Below are positions 1-4,583 of a DNA stretch of 5,559 bases, in pieces (the stretch's first letter is position 1; every line of letters starts with the position of its first letter). This DNA is from G039029935 sp039029935 (GTDB lineage Bacteria; Chloroflexota; Anaerolineae; Caldilineales; Caldilineaceae). Below the pieces are notes generated by a model. It worked only from the letters and a program-made list of their open reading frames with translations, was not told where the DNA came from and ran no database searches. Made by a program: the position numbers and the translations under genes. The DNA lies in the NCBI GenBank assembly GCA_039029935.1, contig JBCCFC010000945.1, positions 1 through 5,559 of the forward strand. Reading direction: 5' to 3'.

Positions 1-162
1 TGTCCTTTGTCGTTGAATAGGAAAGGAGTAACCAGTATCACAGATTGATTATCTGTGACGCAGGTAGCCAACCTGCCATACTGTCCTTTGTCGTTGAATA
101 GGAAAGGAGTAACCAGTATCACAGATTGATTATCTGTGATGCAGGTAGCCAACCTGCGGTAC
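1..162. repeat. Two tandem copies of an 81-bp unit with paired hairpins
   Basis: Unit 1 is 1-81 and unit 2 is 82-162; they differ at only a few bases (position 59 versus 140, and the last few bases). A stub resembling the start of a third unit (TGTCCTTT) follows at 165-172. Each unit holds two perfect hairpins: CACAGAT/ATCTGTG with a 5-base loop (39-57 and 120-138) and GCAGGT/ACCTGC with a 5-base loop (60-76 and 141-157). In unit 2 the first stem extends to 9 bp (118-126 with 132-140), because the base that mispairs in unit 1 (A37 with C59) is changed to T. No T-tract follows, so it does not look like a simple terminator. The array lies just downstream of the nucleosidase gene and may continue left of the window. 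Function unknown. Confidence 0.9.
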
Positions 163-214
163 TTTGTCCTTTTTTTGCATGATTTCTTTCCACTGTATTG
201 TCTGTTATTCTAGG

Positions 215-1318
215 CTATATCTCTTCCAACAAGCGGGCTAAATCTTCCCGTTCGATAAACCTGAGCGCATCGTTAAGCGCATAAAGTCGTTGGCGTTCCT
301 CTAGCCATACCCAAATGCCTTGGCATTCGTATCCCTGTTGAAACCGAGCCTGTTGATAAGGGGGAATGTCAAAGTAATCGGCGAGGTCACGCCAATCTGC
401 CCCCAAGCGACGGCAAACCATATACTTGGTTTTGCCAGAGAGTGCTGAGTCAACCCTATCAACCTTGGGCAGAATTTTCTCTTTGTCATGGCTTTCTATG
501 GGTGCGGAAGCCAAGAAGTGTACGGTATAGGCAGCGGCAACATCAGCTGCATAGGGTTGCCACGCATCATTCTTGTGTGGGTCCGCCCAATCACAAATAC
601 TTTTGACCATCAACATCGCAGGGGCAGACGCTGCCTCAGACGCCGCCAGCGCAGTGCCAAGCCCTTCCATCTCCACCCCCATCAGTTTCGGCCATGCTGC
701 TTGCAGGGCGGGAATCGTTGTCAAGTCGGCAATCACCTTTTCACCAGAGGCAATTGGACCAACGTGAATGGCGGGTGTTTCCGCGTGTATCTCCGCGTGT
801 ATCTGGCTATCAGGTCGGGCAAGGATACGTGTGTCGTGTACCCACTGTGATTGTGGAAAAGCCTGCGCTTTGCCCACAAGATGGGGTGTCGCCCGAAAGA
901 CGTCATAGCGAATCTCTGTGCCTGTTTCCTTCACCTTGCCCAATTCATAGCCAACAATCTGGTCCGGCACAATAATATCACCCAGCGACCGACTATCATC
1001 GGCAATGCCCCCCATAATGCCGACGAGAATAACTGTATCTGGATGCCAGACATCAATCGCCTGTGTCACGACGGTCGCAGCCCGTACATTGCCCATCCCC
1101 GCCAAACAGACCAACACAATGTGGTAGTCTTGGGCATGATTTGTGCTGTTTTGTGTGCCGGATTTATGGGTACTGGATTTATGCGGCAGGAAGGCTTTAT
1201 GGACGACACGATTTTTGCTCTCAACCCGTGTCGCACCATCCAAATATCGAAGAACAGCATCGCGTTCCAGTGGCAAAGCGGTCATAATGACAATATCAAC
1301 AGCGTTATCTGCGCTCAT
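215..1318 (-). CDS. MTAN/PNP-type nucleosidase or phosphorylase fused to a C-terminal death-like domain; probable conflict-system effector
   Basis: 367 aa. Residues about 7-270 form a nucleoside phosphorylase/MTAN (PNP_UDP_1) domain: the N-terminal strand and TALPLERD with E18, the VGIMGGI nucleoside/phosphate-loop region (99-105), LGDIIVP (112-118), GPIASGEKVIAD (187-198), the VEMEG motif (E216, M217, E218) and ICDWAD with D243, matching the ribose-binding Met/Glu and catalytic Asp of MTAN. ICDWADPHKN followed by WQPYAA and an AAAY helix resembles the PNP domains attached to NLR-type and other conflict proteins more than housekeeping Pfs. Residues about 285-367 are an added helical domain (W309, LADYF, IWVWLEER, REDLARLL) of the death-like/effector-associated type, expected to recruit a partner by homotypic contact. 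No signal peptide or membrane segment, so cytosolic. A low-complexity insert lies at about 45-63 and a duplicated IHAE at 173-180. The start is set by AAAGGAAG (1334-1327), 8 nt upstream. Substrate (nucleoside, MTA/SAH or an NAD-like nucleotide) cannot be read from sequence. Confidence 0.88.
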   Translation of the reverse strand: MSADNAVDIVIMTALPLERDAVLRYLDGATRVESKNRVVHKAFLPHKSSTHKSGTQNSTNHAQDYHIVLVCLAGMGNVRAATVVTQAIDVWHPDTVILVGIMGGIADDSRSLGDIIVPDQIVGYELGKVKETGTEIRYDVFRATPHLVGKAQAFPQSQWVHDTRILARPDSQIHAEIHAETPAIHVGPIASGEKVIADLTTIPALQAAWPKLMGVEMEGLGTALAASEAASAPAMLMVKSICDWADPHKNDAWQPYAADVAAAYTVHFLASAPIESHDKEKILPKVDRVDSALSGKTKYMVCRRLGADWRDLADYFDIPPYQQARFQQGYECQGIWVWLEERQRLYALNDALRFIEREDLARLLEEI

Positions 1319-1382
1319 AAGGTGTGCTTCCTTTCAGAGAAGAAACGTGCATCTCGTTTATACGATTCGGTTTCGCCTGTCC

Positions 1383-1420
1383 AAACCATCTGCATCACGA
1401 ATGCAGCGTGTGATGGTTGT
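1383..1420 (-). promoter_or_regulatory. Bulged hairpin upstream of the nucleosidase gene
   Basis: CTGCAT (1390-1395) pairs perfectly with ATGCAG (1401-1406) around a 5-base loop. The outer bases AACCAT (1384-1389) pair with ATGGTT (1413-1418) across a 6-base bulge. It sits about 70-100 nt upstream of the nucleosidase start, so it could be in the 5' leader or act as an operator. No known riboswitch is recognised. Confidence 0.35.
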
Positions 1421-1475
1421 TTGAGATGAAAATCGGACGGTACCGTAGATAATCCAGAAGTAATTCTAGCAGATA

Positions 1476-1493
1476 ATTTTGTTCAAACAAAAT
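1476..1493. promoter_or_regulatory. 7-bp palindrome in the nucleosidase upstream region
   Basis: ATTTTGT (1476-1482) and ACAAAAT (1487-1493) form a perfect inverted repeat with a TCAA spacer, the size of a typical repressor half-site pair. Read on the minus strand, TTGTTT here followed 16 nt later by TAGAAT gives a weak -35/-10 candidate for the nucleosidase gene, so the palindrome would overlap its -35. This is inference from spacing and consensus only. Confidence 0.3.
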
Positions 1494-1582
1494 CATTTTG
1501 ATTGACATAGTGAGAACGGCATCATTTGTGTTTCAAACAGATAGAGATGATGTATTGGTAAGACTGTATCAGGTCTGAGCTA

Positions 1583-1770
1583 TATAAACAAAAAGAACCG
1601 TTACAACAGGAATGCTGTAACGGCTCTTTTTATACACCACACAAAAAGGAGAAACAGAAGAAGAAATCATGCTCACACCAATAGAGAACGCTAACAATCC
1701 GAAAAATACATCAATATGCAAAAAAGTTGAGACAATTTTGTGAAAATTGAGACTATCGGGTGTTGGACTG
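1583..1770 (+). repeat. Dispersed 3' module, copy 1 (most diverged)
   Basis: This is one of three related copies in the window. It comprises a terminator-like hairpin (1595-1626), then a 53-nt block identical in all three copies (1624-1676: end of the stem, T-run, a purine-rich AAGGAG/GAAGAAG stretch and ATGCTCAC), then about 95 nt of diverging sequence ending in GGGTGTTGGACTG. The ATG at 1669 opens a reading frame that stops after 24 codons at TGA 1741-1743, whereas the related frames in copies 2 and 3 remain open. The module ends only 2 bases before the stop codon of the XdhC-type gene, which runs on the opposite strand. No terminal inverted repeats or target-site duplication are visible. 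Confidence 0.85.
1595..1626. terminator. Bidirectional rho-independent terminator-like hairpin (copy 1)
   Basis: GAACCGTTACA (1595-1605) pairs with TGTAACGGCTC (1616-1626) with one A-C mismatch and a 10-base loop. Five A residues precede it (1590-1594) and five T residues follow, so either strand would give a stem followed by a U-tract. On the minus strand it lies about 150 nt beyond the XdhC stop codon, separating that gene from the nucleosidase gene. Confidence 0.7.
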
Positions 1771-1772
1771 GG

Positions 1773-2495
1773 CTATGCAAGCTGTAAATCATACCTCTGT
1801 TGGCAGCCTGCACAGCAAAAATAGACCATTTCGCCATCAATTTCACTCTTGTGCATGGCTGTGGCAATTGTCACCTCCATCTGGCAGATGGGATCAATGG
1901 CGACCAATGGCGTACCAGCGGATACGCTATCGCCACAACAAGACGCAGATTCCACTTCGTCTTCTTCAACATCATGATGAAACAACGCCCAATCAAGCTG
2001 TTCCGAATTACGCCGCTGTTGCACAATCTCAGCCATGATGCTAAGAGCAATCTCATCACCACGTCGCGCTTGGATGTCCAGCCCAGCGGGTGCTTTGAGC
2101 GCATAGAGATCGCCTTCGGTCAACCCTTCTGCCAGCAGATAAGTTCGCACAGACTCAGCACGGCGTTTACTAGCCACCATGCCGACATAGGGCGCATTGC
2201 TTTTGAGGATATGCACCAACGCCAGTTCGTCATAGTTACCATGTGTTGCCACCACCACATAGGTCAACGGCGTGACATAGCTGCTTAACTGTGTCAAGTC
2301 GGTGATGAGTTCATCCGCGTGTTCCATGCCAACACCATTGCCATTGGGGTCCACTGCGATGACGTGGTAGTTCATGGCGCGCCCCAGATAAGCAAGTGCT
2401 TGGGCAACGGGCAGTGTGCCGATGATGAGCAGACGTGGGCGTGGCTGTTGTGGCTCGATATAAATTTCGAGTGTGCCACCGCTAAAACAGGTCAT
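1773..2495 (-). CDS. XdhC/CoxI-family protein, C-terminal part: Rossmann XdhC_C domain plus YHS domain
   Basis: 240 aa as an open frame. It begins inside the conserved PMTCxSGGTLEIYIEP linker of the family, so it is best read as the second part of one gene with 2482-2781. Residues 21-158 form the XdhC_C Rossmann domain: RLLIIGTLPVAQAL near 21-34, VVVATHGNYDELAL (80-93), YVGMVASKRRAE (103-114), APAGLDIQA (135-143) and EIALSIMAEIV (148-158). After an acidic, Cys-containing linker comes a YHS-type metal-binding domain (about 199-238) with DPICQMEV and YFCCAGCQ. Family role: XdhC/CoxI proteins bind molybdenum cofactor and help deliver or sulfurate it for xanthine dehydrogenase or CO dehydrogenase type enzymes; the YHS domain may handle a metal ion. 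No hydroxylase subunit gene is in the window. No Shine-Dalgarno precedes the ATG at 2495, which argues against a natural second start. The end of the YHS domain is slightly short. Confidence 0.85.
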   Translation of the reverse strand: MTCFSGGTLEIYIEPQQPRPRLLIIGTLPVAQALAYLGRAMNYHVIAVDPNGNGVGMEHADELITDLTQLSSYVTPLTYVVVATHGNYDELALVHILKSNAPYVGMVASKRRAESVRTYLLAEGLTEGDLYALKAPAGLDIQARRGDEIALSIMAEIVQQRRNSEQLDWALFHHDVEEDEVESASCCGDSVSAGTPLVAIDPICQMEVTIATAMHKSEIDGEMVYFCCAGCQQRYDLQLA

Positions 2496-2781
2496 TGGCA
2501 GGTCGGTTCAACCCAGAACGGGGTGTCTGCTGCTCAGGATTGGTGGAGAGGCGAATCAGTCGGCTCTCGTCATCAGCCAAGGCGCGCAACGACTCCTTGA
2601 CAACCGTCGGTTGCGCACAACTGCCGCCGATCCAGCCGTGCATGACGCCATCAAAGGTGATGATGGCTTTGTCGCCGGGCTTACCTGACGTTGGCTTTTC
2701 GGCGCGGACGACGGTGGCAGTGGCGAAGGGAATGCCTTGGGTCGTGAGTTCATGGGCTTTTGTGAAATAATTATCGTACAT
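2482..2781 (-). CDS. XdhC/CoxI-family protein, N-terminal part (frame broken at its end)
   Basis: 99 aa with the classic XdhC_CoxI N-terminal domain: GIPFATATVVRAEKPTSGKPGDKA (residues 16-39, given here in part as TATVVRAEKP and TSGKPGDKA), then DGVMHGWIGGSCAQPTVV (44-61) with the conserved GGxCAQP turn and C55. The last residues, SGLNRPANDLF, depart from the family. Removing one base near 2505 gives SGLNDLPMTCFSGGT, which rejoins the downstream frame at its conserved motif. Start chosen at 2781 because AAGGA (2793-2789) lies 7 nt upstream. The two frames overlap by 14 nt. The gene is either a recent frameshift pseudogene or an intact gene with a sequencing or assembly error; the sequence alone cannot decide. 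Confidence 0.85.
   Translation of the reverse strand: MYDNYFTKAHELTTQGIPFATATVVRAEKPTSGKPGDKAIITFDGVMHGWIGGSCAQPTVVKESLRALADDESRLIRLSTNPEQQTPRSGLNRPANDLF
2501..2510 (-). other. Probable single-base insertion splitting the XdhC-type gene
   Basis: Plus-strand GGTCGGTTCA. Dropping one G of the GG at 2505-2506 changes the minus-strand reading from AAC CGA CCT GCC to AAC GAC CTG CCA ATG, restoring the family linker LPMTC and joining both open frames into one protein of about 335 aa, near the normal XdhC/CoxI length plus a YHS domain. All conserved motifs on both sides are intact, so the lesion is young or artefactual. Confidence 0.75.
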
Positions 2782-2830
2782 TCACTAATCCTTTTTTCCC
2801 TTGATTCGTTCTAACATCGCCTTGGTTACT

Positions 2831-2836
2831 ATTATA
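2831..2836 (-). promoter_or_regulatory. Candidate -10 element for the XdhC-type gene
   Basis: Minus-strand TATAAT (2836-2831) is a perfect -10 hexamer about 50 nt upstream of the start at 2781, a sensible leader length. No convincing -35 lies 16-18 nt upstream, and the region is AT-rich, so a chance match is possible. Confidence 0.3.
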
Positions 2837-3105
2837 TGGCACAATCAAAACCATTTTCTTATCAATTTATGACATCTGGATAAATCATTTCACTCTCCGT
2901 CATGGTACTATAAATATTTTACTATGCATACTTTATTTTACCAGCTTGACGAGAAAAAATTCGTAGTTTCTAACCTGTTTTGCTATAGTTGGATTAACAA
3001 TGATTGGAAAAGAAAAGGTGTAAACATTGTAATCTGCGATTGGTATACAAACAGTTTTGTTGACGTTGTTGTCAATCTGAACCCCACTTAAGGAATGACA
3101 GGTAA

Positions 3106-3180
3106 GAGGTAGAACAACACAGGCCACTGATTGAGAAGCAGATTAAGCAAGCATTGGAGCAAGTCTTAACAAAATCATAA
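3106..3180 (+). pseudogene. Possible remnant of a coding region (helical C-terminal tail)
   Basis: In-frame codons after TAA 3103-3105 encode 24 residues rich in Glu, Gln and Lys in helical heptad-like spacing and end at TAA 3178-3180. No start codon or ribosome site is in frame. It stands out from the surrounding AT-rich sequence by composition, but its parent family is not recognised and chance is a real alternative. Confidence 0.2.
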
Positions 3181-3305
3181 ATCTACTATCCATTAGCACT
3201 ACAAATGCATAGAGTGGTGGTATGGATATAGAGTCATACGTATAGTCATCATGGCTATATTTGTTAATCGCTCACCGCTTCTATTGCTTTCTTCAGTTTT
3301 TCAGC

Positions 3306-3493
3306 ATACACAAAAAAGAGCCGCTTCAGTATCAAAACTGAATCGGCTCTTTTTATACACCACACAAAAAGGAGAAACAGAAGAAGAAATCATGCTCACT
3401 ACTAAAGAGAACGCTGTTTCTCTAAAAAATACATCAATCTTCAAAAAAGTTGAGATTATTTTGTCAAAATTGAGACTATCGGGTGTTGGACTG
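3306..3493 (+). repeat. Dispersed 3' module, copy 2 (longest open frame)
   Basis: Same layout as the copy at 1583-1770: hairpin 3318-3349, invariant 53-nt block 3347-3399, then sequence ending in GGGTGTTGGACTG. The ATG at 3392 opens a 42-codon frame (beginning MLTTKENAVS, ending HPCLCS) to TAA 3518-3520, which overlaps the lipoprotein stop codon on the other strand. AAGGAG lies 17 nt before this ATG, too far for a normal ribosome site. Differences from copy 3 within the frame are nearly all amino-acid changing, so the peptide does not look conserved. Confidence 0.88.
3318..3349. terminator. Bidirectional rho-independent terminator-like hairpin (copy 2)
   Basis: GAGCCGCTTCAGT (3318-3330) pairs with ACTGAATCGGCTC (3337-3349): 12 pairs, one C-T mismatch and a 6-base loop. 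Six A residues precede it and five T residues follow. The upper stem differs in sequence from copies 1 and 3 on both arms yet still pairs, which supports selection on structure. It lies about 165 nt past the lipoprotein stop codon. Confidence 0.78.
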
Positions 3494-3516
3494 CTCAAGC
3501 ACCCTTGCTTATGTTC

Positions 3517-4248
3517 CTAAATTTTGTCTGTTGAGGGCGGCTGTTCTATGAATGGCAAGTAGATAACATATGTACTCTGTTGCGGTGCGGTCTCTGCTGG
3601 CTCAGAGGAAGCATCTGATGAGGTAACAACGTTGTACTGCTCTATTTCGCTATCTGTCATAAAATGAATATCCTCTGCTGGAGCGGCTTGTAGCGTAAAC
3701 CAATAAAAGTCTTCGGGGATGCCCATCTCATTATAGTAGTCAAGGTATTTGTCGTGTTCGGGGTCATCGCGTGGCAAGTCCGAACCAGCAAGGTCATCGC
3801 CTGCGGCCCAAGAATGAACACCCAATTGTGCGCCCGATTCGATGGACCGTTGGACGCCTGCCAAGAAGAAATCGACCCCACCCGATGCAATGAGGCCGTT
3901 GGCTGGCACAAAGGTGTTATAGCCATATTCACGGACAAGACGCGATGCGACCAAGTTGGCATCATCGTCTACCGAGCCAGGGACATCCAACATAATAATC
4001 GTCGTGACATTGGGATGATTCTGACGCAACTCACGGACACGATCTGGCGTTGTTCCGTCAATGTCCCCTTCCATGGTAGCGTTCTCACCATCCACAACAA
4101 AGCTGGCGGGAATGTAATCATCCTCTTGCTGTATATTTTCCATCGGGTCGGATGAAGATTGGGCTGGCATATCGCAGCCCGCAAAAATGCTCGCGAGTAG
4201 GATTGCAGCGAGTAGAAAAACGAGTTTTGTGTTGATCAATTTTGTCAT
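3517..4248 (-). CDS. Lipoprotein with a ClpP/crotonase-like (predicted periplasmic serine hydrolase) core
   Basis: 243 aa from the ATG at 4248. A signal peptide with a basic start, a hydrophobic core (LVFLLAAILLASIFA) and lipobox FAGC place the lipidated Cys at residue 25, so it is an exported, membrane-anchored protein. An acidic, Ser-rich linker follows. The core, about residues 48-210, has the ClpP/crotonase layout of COG3904-type periplasmic proteins: a strand with GDIDGTTPDRV, TIIMLDVPGSVDDDANLVASRLV (part of the oxyanion/glycine turn), then ANGLIASGGVDFFLAG with S122 in the nucleophile position, and GAQLGVHSW with H145 as the candidate catalytic His. YLDYYNEMGIPEDFYW and IHFMTDSEIEQY are also typical. 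Usual relatives have SAC at the nucleophile; ASG here is a variation, so activity is uncertain. An upstream in-frame ATG at 4269 has no ribosome site; AGGAG lies 13 nt before 4248. Substrate unknown. Confidence 0.78.
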   Translation of the reverse strand: MTKLINTKLVFLLAAILLASIFAGCDMPAQSSSDPMENIQQEDDYIPASFVVDGENATMEGDIDGTTPDRVRELRQNHPNVTTIIMLDVPGSVDDDANLVASRLVREYGYNTFVPANGLIASGGVDFFLAGVQRSIESGAQLGVHSWAAGDDLAGSDLPRDDPEHDKYLDYYNEMGIPEDFYWFTLQAAPAEDIHFMTDSEIEQYNVVTSSDASSEPAETAPQQSTYVIYLPFIEQPPSTDKI

Positions 4249-4305
4249 GATAGCTTTATATCTCCTCATCTATCTTATGTTATCAAGCGACTATATTCAC
4301 TTACC

Positions 4306-4490
4306 CAATACAAAAAAGAGCCGTTACAGGTTCAAATTGTAACGACTCTTTTTATACACCACACAAAAAGGAGAAACAGAAGAAGAAATCATGCTCACTA
4401 CTAAAGAGAACACTGCTTCTCCAAAAAATACATCAATCTTCAAAAAAGTTGAGACGATTTCATCAAAAATGAGACTTTCGGTGTTGGAAC
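4306..4490 (+). repeat. Dispersed 3' module, copy 3
   Basis: Hairpin 4318-4348, invariant 53-nt block 4346-4398, then sequence like copy 2 until a 1-base deletion near 4480 (CTTTCGGTG against CTATCGGGTG). The ATG at 4391 opens a 43-codon frame to TAA 4520-4522 that, after the shift, reads into the neighbouring inverted repeat. The module lies between the lipoprotein gene and the PhyH-type gene, about 95 nt past the stop codon of the latter. Confidence 0.87.
4318..4348. terminator. Bidirectional rho-independent terminator-like hairpin (copy 3)
   Basis: GAGCCGTTACA (4318-4328) pairs with TGTAACGACTC (4338-4348) with one C-A mismatch and a 9-base loop. Six A residues precede it and five T residues follow. 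On the minus strand it would end PhyH transcripts, leaving about 70 nt for a separate lipoprotein promoter. Confidence 0.72.
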
Positions 4491-4499
4491 GGGAAAAAG

Positions 4500-4573
4500 A
4501 GGACGCGGACGAGCGAGGATAAACGCGGATGTCTTTGATAATATCCGCGTTCTTCCGTGCTCGTCCGCGTCCT
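4500..4573. terminator. Long GC-rich inverted repeat downstream of the PhyH-type gene
   Basis: AGGACGCGGACGAGC (4500-4514) and its perfect complement (4559-4573) give a 15-bp stem; an inner 9-bp stem pairs AACGCGGAT (4522-4530) with ATCCGCGTT (4543-4551), separated by a 7-base internal loop on each side, with a 12-base terminal loop. It starts about 11 nt past the PhyH stop codon. On the minus strand the stem is followed by TCTTTTTCCC, so it could act as a terminator or as a 3' stability element. The CGCGGAT words repeat as in dispersed palindromic repeats of some genomes. Its high GC contrasts with the adjacent AT-rich repeat. Confidence 0.7.
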
Positions 4574-4583
4574 GTTCTCTTCT

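Larger units (their letters stand above)
2782..3305. other. 524-base AT-rich intergenic region with a short coding-like remnant
   Basis: No gene is supported here. The left part (to about 2960) is AT-rich and should hold the promoter of the XdhC-type gene. Frames of up to about 64 codons exist but show no domain or signal. One stretch, 3106-3180 on the plus strand, is open from just after a TAA to a TAA. It encodes a strongly amphipathic segment (EVEQHRPLIEKQIKQALEQ) with no start codon in frame, which reads like the end of a decayed gene. Around 3211-3262 there are several short ATA/CAT-rich near-repeats without clear structure. No tRNA or rRNA is seen. Confidence 0.55.

Noticed and set aside
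1..162. CRISPR array
   Set aside because: The 81-bp units abut directly with no unique spacers and no cas genes are present.
851..1429. 192-codon plus-strand open frame
   Set aside because: It lies mostly antisense to the nucleosidase gene, has no domain or signal, and the minus-strand frame is clearly coding. Treated as a shadow.
1502..1530. Plus-strand promoter from a perfect TTGACA at 1502
   Set aside because: No acceptable -10 hexamer lies 16-18 nt downstream and no plus-strand gene follows.
1583..1770. Miniature inverted-repeat transposable element
   Set aside because: No terminal inverted repeats or target duplication could be seen at the ends of any of the three copies, so only a generic dispersed repeat is called.
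1800..2288. 162-codon plus-strand open frame
   Set aside because: Antisense to the XdhC_C region, with no recognisable motif; the minus-strand protein matches its family throughout.
1762..3491. Integron-like gene cassettes: same-strand genes each followed by a repeat containing GTTGGAC (fits GTTRRRY)
   Set aside because: Copy 3 has GTTGGAA, which breaks the core; there is no matching core at the other end, and the repeat is not palindromic along its length as attC sites are. The genes also have separate long leaders.
3392..3520. Real 42-aa peptide gene in repeat copy 2
   Set aside because: The ribosome-site-like AAGGAG is 17 nt away, the frame is broken or altered in the sister copies, and differences are mostly amino-acid changing.
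4318..4348. tRNA T-arm, because the loop contains GGTTCAAAT
   Set aside because: No acceptor stem, anticodon arm or CCA context is present; the hairpin is flanked by A and T runs typical of a terminator.
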